From NCBI GenBank assembly GCA_027013815.1, contig JALWFY010000100.1:1-40468 (forward strand): 40,468 nt of DNA. Reading direction: 5' to 3'. The stretch comes from Desulfohalobiaceae bacterium. Lineage in GTDB: Bacteria > Desulfobacterota > Desulfovibrionia > Desulfovibrionales > Desulfothermaceae. Under the pieces are notes generated by a model, which did no database searches, was not told where the DNA came from, and worked only from the letters and a program-made list of their open reading frames with translations. The translations under genes were made by a program, and so were the position numbers. Positions 34,530 through 40,468 of the stretch are shown here, one piece after another. The first letter of the stretch is position 1; every line of letters starts with the position of its first letter.

Positions 34530-35324
34530 TTAATGAACGGTATGAAGAAGTTGTTTTATTAGTTCTATATAATAGACATGATTTTTCCAGAACAATTTTA
34601 TCCCAACTCCAAGTAGGATAACCCCAAACATCTGTTTTATCCATTTTGCCTTCATCTTTTCTTTCATTACCTTGGCCCCTATCTGGGAGCCGATTATAAC
34701 TGCTATTGTTGTGGCCAACATAAAGGGTAGGTTAAAATGTCCTTCTGCTATATGTCCTGCAAACCCTGAAAAAGAGGAAAAGATAACCACAAAACTACTT
34801 GTTGCAGCAGCCTGCTTGGTCTTGTAGCCCATGGCAAGCATCATTGGAACAAAGAGGAAACCTCCACCAACACCAAGGAGTCCAGCAATAAATCCAATAA
34901 AAAATCCACCTATGACCATTAATATCATCTTTATACCAAAGGAGATTTGTTTGTCCTTGTCTTCATGGGTAGAGGAGATGAGCATCCTTATCCCAGCAAA
35001 GGACATGGCAATAACAAAGAACAATATGAGTAACTTAGTAGATACGAATTTGGTAAAATATGCCCCTACTGGTGCACCTAAAAACGATGAAATAATAAGG
35101 GGGATTGATCCTTTTACATCTACCATCTTTGCCCTTAGATAAAAGATAGCAGCAGAGAGCGCAGTCACTCCATTGAGTAGGAGTCCCGTGGGAATTGCTA
35201 TGCTCTTAAAATCATATCCCAACCAATGAAATACAGGGATATAGAGCATGGCCCCGCCTAGCCCTAGCATGGCAAAGATAAAAGATAGGACCAAAACACA
35301 GAGGCTGGAGATTAAAGTCATCAT
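34530..35324 (-). CDS. TauE/SafE-family permease, short form
   Basis: The 264-residue inner-membrane protein has about eight helices and the two family repeats: FAMLGLGGAMLYIPVFHWLGYD at the start and AGLLGVGGGFLFVPMMLAMGYKTKQAAATSS in the middle. This is the standard short form, unlike the long form at 31861. It would move sulfite or organosulfur anions; the substrate is open. It is the last gene of an operon with two FmdE genes and a Cys-rich membrane protein, 18 nt after the FmdE gene. Confidence 0.92.
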   Translation of the reverse strand: MMTLISSLCVLVLSFIFAMLGLGGAMLYIPVFHWLGYDFKSIAIPTGLLLNGVTALSAAIFYLRAKMVDVKGSIPLIISSFLGAPVGAYFTKFVSTKLLILFFVIAMSFAGIRMLISSTHEDKDKQISFGIKMILMVIGGFFIGFIAGLLGVGGGFLFVPMMLAMGYKTKQAAATSSFVVIFSSFSGFAGHIAEGHFNLPFMLATTIAVIIGSQIGAKVMKEKMKAKWIKQMFGVILLGVGIKLFWKNHVYYIELIKQLLHTVH

Positions 35325-35342
35325 GTGTGTTCTCCTATTTTT

Positions 35343-35948
35343 TTAATCCTCGTACCCACTGCAGGGTATACATACCTGGAAGCCATCTTCTAATATTCTG
35401 AGCTTATTTACAAATGTGAGCTCTCCGCACTTTTCACACCTCTTTGCGGAGAATACAGACCTGCCTTTTTGTATGTCAAAGTCAAAGACATCTCCTATGT
35501 CTAGAAATTTTTCCTCTGGTATTTTTAGTACATTTTTGATTAATGGATCTGCGATTTCTGGTTCAATATCCTGGGGAGGGATCCCCTGTTTTCTCTTTTG
35601 TACAAATGGTGAATTTAATGCCTTTTCAAAGAAGTCAGGTTTAAGGGAGACCCTCACTGCCTTGCCCTTCTTTGTATCAATTAAAGTAAATGCCATTTTA
35701 TTGTAATATAGTTTTTTTATATTTGATTTTCCATATGTGCATCCAGTTGCAGCCATTATACCGTCTAAAAAACATCCTGCAGCATGGCCTGTACCTGTTT
35801 CTGATAAGACCATGAGTTCTTTGTCTTTGGCCCTTTCAACCCCTAACTTTTTCATTGCAGCTAGTCCAGCCCTAAGTCCCATAGGCATTGCAGGACACCT
35901 GTGTCCATGGAACTTTAGCCCCATTTCGTATAATTCATTAAATTCCAT
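35343..35948 (-). CDS. FmdE-family protein with C-terminal zinc ribbon (distal copy)
   Basis: The 201-residue protein has the FmdE metal motif [12 protein letters not shown] (H14, H16, C18) and [25 protein letters not shown] (C59 and C70), then [20 protein letters not shown]-terminal zinc ribbon has CEKC and CIPCSGYED. FmdE is found in the molybdenum formylmethanofuran dehydrogenase operon of methanogens and in many sulfate reducers; its role is unresolved. Its ATG lies within the last codons of the small membrane protein gene (11-nt overlap), so translation is coupled. It is a tandem paralogue of the FmdE protein at 36234-36839, with the same CIPCSGY ending. Confidence 0.9.
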   Translation of the reverse strand: MEFNELYEMGLKFHGHRCPAMPMGLRAGLAAMKKLGVERAKDKELMVLSETGTGHAAGCFLDGIMAATGCTYGKSNIKKLYYNKMAFTLIDTKKGKAVRVSLKPDFFEKALNSPFVQKRKQGIPPQDIEPEIADPLIKNVLKIPEEKFLDIGDVFDFDIQKGRSVFSAKRCEKCGELTFVNKLRILEDGFQVCIPCSGYED

Positions 35949-36228
35949 GATGTTTACCCCCTACATTTTTTAAGGTTAAAAAAATTTTTTTTAAATATAA
36001 ATAAAGGTCCTTAAAATATAAGGCAAAAGTTGAAAAAATGGCACTAAATATCCCTGCAGACGCAAATCCCACAGGACATCCTACCTGTCCACAAAATGGA
36101 CATACAGCAGAAGAAGAATAAAGCCCCATAAATCCCAGCCACCATCCAAAAAAATGTATTAACTTACCCATTAGGGTATGTTTTTGGTGTTTTTTGCCCA
36201 TTCCTTTAACCGTGGCTTGTTTTTCCAT
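35938..36228 (-). CDS. Small Cys-rich membrane protein between two FmdE genes
   Basis: This 96-residue protein has a basic N-terminus, a hydrophobic segment (about 24-40, [19 protein letters not shown]) that runs into [12 protein letters not shown], and a second hydrophobic segment (about 55-70). Three Cys spaced C-x2-C-x4-C between two helices could bind a metal or sulfur species near the membrane. No family is recognised. It starts 5 nt after the upstream FmdE stop and overlaps the downstream FmdE start by 11 nt, so it belongs to this operon. The reading frame has no obvious damage. Confidence 0.82.
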   Translation of the reverse strand: MEKQATVKGMGKKHQKHTLMGKLIHFFGWWLGFMGLYSSSAVCPFCGQVGCPVGFASAGIFSAIFSTFALYFKDLYLYLKKIFLTLKNVGGKHHGI

Positions 36229-36233
36229 ATCTC

Positions 36234-36839
36234 TTACCTATCGTAGCCAGAGCAGGGGATACACATATGTTTGTTTCCAACCACTCTAAGATATGCTCTG
36301 GCAACTAGTTCACCACAATTATCGCATGGTATGAGCCCCATGACTTCGCCAAAGTCTTCATAAGGATGATCCTTTACCTCTTCAATACTAAGCACATCTT
36401 CCTCAGGTGCATCCCAAATAATATTTACCATTGCCATGGCCTCTTCTTCTGGTATTTGTGTAGGGGGAATACCCTGGGCCCTTTTCCTCATAAATGCTGA
36501 TTCAGCAATGAGCTTGTGCCTTGTGGGCTTATATGAAACCCTTACACTCTTTTCATTTTTTTTGTCTATAAGGGTTAGGGCAAGCTTACCCCATCCTGCC
36601 TTTTCAATATTTCCCTTACCTAAGGTGCATCCTGTCGCATATTGGACCCCATCTGCAAAACACTGTGCCCCATGATTTTCTCCTATCTCCAGGATACAGT
36701 GGAGTTCCCCAGACGTACCTGTCCTCTTGACTCCTAAGGCCTTTAGGGCAGCAAGTCCTGCCTTGACCCCTACTGCAGATGCCCAACAAATATGTCCATG
36801 AAATTCAAAGGCCTTTTTTAGAACTTCCCTTTCATCCAT
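36234..36839 (-). CDS. FmdE-family protein with C-terminal zinc ribbon (proximal copy)
   Basis: ATG 36839 is chosen because AGGAGG precedes it; a start at 36872 would include that site in the coding region. The 201-residue product has FHGHICWASAVG (the usual Pro-Gly after Cys is Trp-Ala), GENHGAQCFADGVQYATGCTLGKGN, LTLIDKKNEKSVRVSYKP, and a zinc ribbon with CDNC and CIPCSGYDR. It is similar in length and layout to the distal FmdE copy, so the two arose by duplication and may form a heterodimer. First gene of the operon FmdE - CPFC membrane protein - FmdE - TauE. Confidence 0.9.
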   Translation of the reverse strand: MDEREVLKKAFEFHGHICWASAVGVKAGLAALKALGVKRTGTSGELHCILEIGENHGAQCFADGVQYATGCTLGKGNIEKAGWGKLALTLIDKKNEKSVRVSYKPTRHKLIAESAFMRKRAQGIPPTQIPEEEAMAMVNIIWDAPEEDVLSIEEVKDHPYEDFGEVMGLIPCDNCGELVARAYLRVVGNKHMCIPCSGYDR

Positions 36840-37004
36840 TCTTATTCCTCCTTGAAATTGTTTTGAGTTCAATATATTACCATATCACTTTTTAGTAATG
36901 TTTAATCTGTTTTATTTATTTGTCAAGAAAGATCTTTTGTATTTAGGGATAAGAAATAATCCTTTAAATTTAATGAGATATACATGATTTTTTTGTCTGT
37001 TTGG

Positions 37005-38366
37005 TTAAAATAATTTTGTGGAAAAATTATATACTAGCATTACAAAGACCCAATCAGCCTGGCTGTTAGATGAAATTTTTTTTGCAAACTCACTTGGCCA
37101 AAAATGCCCATATCCCATCTGGATCTCATCTTTTTTGTGGATCTTGAACCTTGTGACTATATCGAACTCACTACCAACCCTATCTCCTGAATTTCCTGTT
37201 TTGTCTCTATATGCCTTAGGATTTAAATACCATGCGTCTTTTTTTTCTGCCAAATAAAACCTATGAAATTCTAATTTGCAATATGTGGACTTAGTGGGGT
37301 AGAGCTCAAGATTTAGTTCCTCATCCCTTAGATTCTCCCATTTAAATAGGTTCATCCTGCCATATGCCTTATCTCTTGATCCATAGGCAGCATCAAAGGT
37401 CTCGTGGGTATGGTCATAAGGGTTGCTGTCTCCAGATGCATAGCTGTATTCACCAGAGATCTTAGGCCTGAAATATAGTGAATCAAATTTATATCCAAAT
37501 AGGATATGGTATGCATAGGCCCTGATCGTGTCTCTAGCATAGTCTCCCCTTTGGGTTAAATATGTTAGGTCAAGGAAAAATCCCTTTAAGTTATTTATAT
37601 ATCCCCTCATTCCAATATAGTAAGAATTTAGGTCCCCAACCCTGCCGTCTTCTCCTTTGTATCTCTTGTGTGTGTCTCTTTTGGTCATGGAAAATGGTTC
37701 TATCCATAATAATTTTTTATATATATTAAGATGTCCATAAAAACCTAGACATTCATAACCATGTCTATGATTTAAACTAAAATCATGGGGATCGTGTATC
37801 TCTGTCCTACCATAGAACACATCAAAGGCGTCCTGATTAAATGTATATGATGCCCTAATAGCATCCCATATCCAACTCCCTGTATTTCCCCATTGACCAG
37901 GGCCAAATACCCTGTTGTCCCCAAAATATATCCTTTGTCTTCCTGCCCTAATTCTTAGAGGTACATCAAAGGGGGATTTGATCTCTAAATAAGAGTCCCA
38001 TAGTTCAAAGGGGTCCCTATATGGGTTATGTTCTCTGTTAAAGTTATATTTATAGAACCTATTGTCTGAAATATTTAGCCCCCATACCCTTGAATCCTGG
38101 AGCCATAGCTTTAGATGTAGGTTCTTGGTATACCAATAATCTATACCTGTTCTAAATCTACCTAAAAGAAAACCATCATCTGCCTTGCCCACAACTGGAT
38201 GGTCTGAATAGGATTTTATGTTAAAATTGTTCTGATATTCATATCTAAATCTTATATTTGTACCAAAATATAGGGAATTGTTGTAAATAGACTTTGCCAT
38301 TACCATGGTTGGTAAAAGTAAACTCAAGTCCAAAAGAAATATCATAATAGAGCTAAATGTTTTCAT
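37005..38366 (-). CDS. Outer-membrane porin of the alginate-export family
   Basis: The 453-residue precursor has a signal peptide (MKTFSSIMIFLLDLSLLLPTMVMA). The mature part is rich in alternating aromatic strands and ends in Phe (YNFSTKLF), as outer-membrane barrels do. The segment RIRAGRQRIYFGDNRVFGPGQWGNTGSWIWDAIRASY matches the alginate_export (AlgE-like) signature. Family members are 16- to 18-stranded channels, but in anaerobes they often serve as general porins; the substrate is unknown. AAAGGAG precedes the ATG. No alginate genes are nearby, so it probably acts alone. Confidence 0.85.
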   Translation of the reverse strand: MKTFSSIMIFLLDLSLLLPTMVMAKSIYNNSLYFGTNIRFRYEYQNNFNIKSYSDHPVVGKADDGFLLGRFRTGIDYWYTKNLHLKLWLQDSRVWGLNISDNRFYKYNFNREHNPYRDPFELWDSYLEIKSPFDVPLRIRAGRQRIYFGDNRVFGPGQWGNTGSWIWDAIRASYTFNQDAFDVFYGRTEIHDPHDFSLNHRHGYECLGFYGHLNIYKKLLWIEPFSMTKRDTHKRYKGEDGRVGDLNSYYIGMRGYINNLKGFFLDLTYLTQRGDYARDTIRAYAYHILFGYKFDSLYFRPKISGEYSYASGDSNPYDHTHETFDAAYGSRDKAYGRMNLFKWENLRDEELNLELYPTKSTYCKLEFHRFYLAEKKDAWYLNPKAYRDKTGNSGDRVGSEFDIVTRFKIHKKDEIQMGYGHFWPSEFAKKISSNSQADWVFVMLVYNFSTKLF

Positions 38367-38518
38367 GACCCAAGTCTCCTTTGGGGTATGTTTTATATAC
38401 CGAAAGAACTACATATGCTTATATGACTATATATTTATAAAGTCAATAAATATAGTGATATTTTTAATATTATATCTAGTTATGAAAAGGTTAGGAGCAA
38501 TATTAGACCAAAGTTTTG

Positions 38519-38546
38519 AGATCCCCTACACGGATCCTGGGGACCT
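38519..38546. other. Imperfect hairpin in the gap after the ATPase gene
   Basis: AGATCCCC (38519-38526) pairs with GGGGACCT (38539-38546) with one mismatch, around a 12-nt loop. It lies about 85 nt downstream of the minus-strand ATPase stop. No T run follows, so a terminator role is weak. The rest of 38367-38629 shows no gene. Confidence 0.35.
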
Positions 38547-38629
38547 TTATCAGCACCTTTTATAGATTTTATTATTCTATGTATGCTGTGGCAGATGCAA
38601 AATAGGCAAGATTTGAGACTGTCTTGATT

Positions 38630-39862
38630 TTATATCTGCATCATTCCAAGAAAATATAATGGAAAAGTGAAGTCTTTTGAGATTTTATAATCTTGCTTAA
38701 AGACAATTTTTTTATAATTATCAGAAATTCCCTTAAATTGTTTAAACCCTTTGCCTTTTCCACCTATTTCTATGACAATTTTTATGTTGTCCATTTTTAT
38801 AAGATAATCTGGTCTTTTTTCTCCTTTTTTCCCTTTTAAATAATAAAAATTTACTCCCTGTTCTTTTAACATATGTACTGCAAAGTCTTCCCTCAATCCT
38901 CCAAGACATTCTTCGTAGTCTCTAAATAATAACCTCAGTGGTGGACTCAGCAAAATCTTTGGCTCTTTTTTTATATTTGTCCCTTTTGGGTAAACAGTAT
39001 TTACCAGAAAACCTTTTTCAAATATTTCTATAAACTGCTTTGCTTTATACTTTGTAATGCCAATGTTTTTAGATATTGAAGAGTAACTTATCCCATCTAT
39101 TTCAGACTTGCCAATGAATTTAAGAATATCTTTTATATCCTGAATATCTCTTATAGATATGTTGTATAATTGGGGAATATCGTCATTAATAATCTTATCA
39201 ACAATACTTTTTAAATTGTCCAGAAAATTACTAACGTCAAGATAAAATGGAAATAATTGTCCTTTAAGATAATTTTTAAATTTTAATTCATACCCATAAT
39301 AATTCATTGGAATGCTAATTTTAGAATCAATTAATTTTTTTAATGAGATGGGACTTAATTTAATGTCATAATAAAAGTAAAGATATTCTATAAAATTAAA
39401 TGGATATAAATATTCAATCTTCACCCTTCTTGATAAATCTGTTTTAAGTTTAAACAGTTGAATAGAAACAGAAGATGTAAATACCACTCTTAATTCTGAA
39501 AAATCATAAATAATTTTTAAAAGTTGAGGAAATTCCGTAAAATAATGTATCTCATCAAAAAAAAATGTTTTTACCTTAAATTGATTTGATATGAATATAA
39601 GGCTCTCAAATATTTCATTTGCTGAGGAATTCTTTAAATTGAAAATATCAAATGATATGTATAATGAATTTTCAATATCACTGCATAATTGTTTTAAAAT
39701 AACAGTTTTTCCTGTGCCTCTTTGTCCAATAATTCCAATTATTCTATCTTTTGCTGAGGAAATTTTTTTATACAAGAACCTTTTTTTGGGATACTTTTGT
39801 GCCTGATGTTTTGCAATAGAACTGAAATTTAAAATAGTATCTATGCTGAAATCATTTGCCAT
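38630..39862 (-). CDS. AAA/DUF4143 ATPase with C-terminal nuclease-like segment
   Basis: The 410-residue protein has Walker A GQRGTGKT (46-53), Walker B FFFDEIHYF (about 100-108) and an arginine-finger-type SSVSIQLFK region, as in AAA_14 ATPases. A winged-helix stretch (about 245-300) follows, with YSSISKNIGITKYKAKQFIEIFEKGF. The DUF4143 region ends with KRPDYLIKMDNIKIVIEIGGKGKGFK, a PD-(D/E)xK-like pattern (PD, ExG, K). Such proteins are widespread in archaea and anaerobes and are often linked to mobile or defence DNA; the function is not established. It has no ribosome binding site of strength and stands alone beside an IS element. Confidence 0.85.
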   Translation of the reverse strand: MANDFSIDTILNFSSIAKHQAQKYPKKRFLYKKISSAKDRIIGIIGQRGTGKTVILKQLCSDIENSLYISFDIFNLKNSSANEIFESLIFISNQFKVKTFFFDEIHYFTEFPQLLKIIYDFSELRVVFTSSVSIQLFKLKTDLSRRVKIEYLYPFNFIEYLYFYYDIKLSPISLKKLIDSKISIPMNYYGYELKFKNYLKGQLFPFYLDVSNFLDNLKSIVDKIINDDIPQLYNISIRDIQDIKDILKFIGKSEIDGISYSSISKNIGITKYKAKQFIEIFEKGFLVNTVYPKGTNIKKEPKILLSPPLRLLFRDYEECLGGLREDFAVHMLKEQGVNFYYLKGKKGEKRPDYLIKMDNIKIVIEIGGKGKGFKQFKGISDNYKKIVFKQDYKISKDFTFPLYFLGMMQI

Positions 39863-40282
39863 ACAAATTTTTTATTAGAATATAGTTATTTTGTCAAATA
39901 ATTTTACAAAATAATAGTTATTTGATTAAAAAATTTATTTAACAGATTATAAATAAAGGAAGGAGAAAAGCCTGATCTTCCCTCTTCTTATGCCCTATAA
40001 TGGAGGTTATGAAGGGCTTAGTTTTGATTATTGTGTTGAATGAAGAAAGTTATAATAATCTAACTTAAAGACGAAAAAAAATTATTTTACCATAATTTTC
40101 TCAGCCATGCCTCGCCCCAACGCCAATCTAAAGTCCTTTATCCCGAGTTTGACAGTTTAAGGAGTTTTCGGAGGTCTTGAGGGGGGGGCGTTTTGGGGAT
40201 ATAAGTTTAATGATATTGGGCAGTTAATTTTTTTTGTTTAAAATTTTGTAGTCCCAACTATTTAAAATAAATTATTATTGTA
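39863..40282. other. Gap between ATPase gene and transposase; likely holds the IS left end
   Basis: No gene is supported. The left part is AT-rich. Around 40110-40200 the sequence is distinctly more GC-rich, including a run of eight Gs near 40182, and differs from neighbouring DNA, so the left end of the IS may lie there. The terminal repeat cannot be identified without the right end. Confidence 0.35.
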
Positions 40283-40311
40283 TTGACGGGTTGGAAAGAA
40301 TTTATTATACT
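40283..40311 (+). promoter_or_regulatory. Promoter of the IS transposase
   Basis: TTGACG (40283-40288) and TATACT (40306-40311) are separated by 17 nt. The match to consensus is good, and the transposase ribosome binding site (AGGAGGAGA, about 40328-40336) follows. Confidence 0.65.
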
Positions 40312-40338
40312 TCTCCTGAAGTAAAACAGGAGGAGATC

Positions 40339-40468
40339 ATATTTTTAAAGGTTTCCAGAGTCAAAGGTTTTGAGTATCTTAGAATTGTTCGTTCTTATAG
40401 AGATCATTTGGGGAATGTTAGACATAAGACTATTGTTAATTTAGGGAGGGCTGATAAGTTGCGGGATA
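40339..40468 (+). mobile_element. IS1634-like transposase, N-terminal part, cut by window edge
   Basis: The frame gives FLKVSRVKGFEYLRIVRSYR and then RDHLGNVRHKTIVNLGRADKLRD, typical of the N-terminus of IS1634/IS4-superfamily transposases. The catalytic DDE residues lie outside the window. The codon where relatives have ATG is ATA here, after AGGAGGAGATC. Either AUA initiates, or the start codon is lost. The promoter and ribosome binding site look intact. Confidence 0.7.

Noticed and set aside
38305-38565. 86-codon plus-strand frame upstream of the porin
   Set aside because: It overlaps the porin start on the other strand, lacks a ribosome binding site and has no recognisable motif.

Overview
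This is a 40.5 kb window from a low-GC (mid-30s percent by eye) Gram-negative anaerobe, most likely a sulfate reducer of the Desulfobacterota and plausibly of the Desulfovibrionales. The placement is inference. It rests on the 224-residue adenylate kinase with a metal-type LID, three FmdE-domain proteins, two TauE/SafE sulfur-anion permeases, a DUF169 protein, a CooC-like metallochaperone ATPase, LPS genes and two outer-membrane barrels. No rRNA is present, so species cannot be named.

Region 1 (1-6.7 kb) holds the 3' end of a hydantoinase B/oxoprolinase gene. It overlaps by 4 nt a membrane c-di-GMP protein (helical sensor, GGDEF, EAL) that is split in two by a frame change at an A9 tract. An APC permease and a TonB-dependent receptor without its export signal and half its plug follow. 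Region 2 (6.7-12.2 kb) is a metal/redox cluster: a TrmO-like protein, a CooC-like ATPase, a TetR regulator, a zinc-ribbon/winged-helix protein, a flavin reductase, a convergent flavodoxin-AhpD fusion and an FmdE-like protein. Two near-identical perfect operators, one before the TetR gene and one before the flavodoxin-AhpD gene, tie these promoters into one regulon.

Region 3 (12.2-16.4 kb) is housekeeping: adk and a PhnN-like kinase diverge, then hisD and purC are bracketed by two copies of a 220-255 bp intergenic repeat. Region 4 (16.4-25.2 kb) is a cell-envelope block. It starts with a very small membrane protein whose in-frame UGA is followed by a hairpin that fits the bacterial selenocysteine rules. 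Three glycosyltransferases, an O-antigen ligase-like protein, tRNA-Ser(GGA), the SRP RNA, serS, gmhB and an MsbA-type ABC exporter follow. Region 5 (25.2-31.4 kb) has a LysM protein, the NfeD protease/slipin pair, a small zinc ribbon, a MerR regulator overlapping cobT, and thiE.

Region 6 (31.8-36.9 kb) is the most cohesive accessory locus: TauE permease and a small membrane protein on the plus strand, and on the minus strand a DUF169 gene plus a tight four-gene operon FmdE - small Cys-rich membrane protein - FmdE - TauE permease. Region 7 (37-40.5 kb) has an alginate-export-type porin, an AAA/DUF4143 ATPase, and the start of an IS1634-like transposase running off the right edge. The best candidates for something undescribed are the possible small selenoprotein, the FmdE/CPFC/FmdE/TauE operon, and the TetR-controlled redox regulon.
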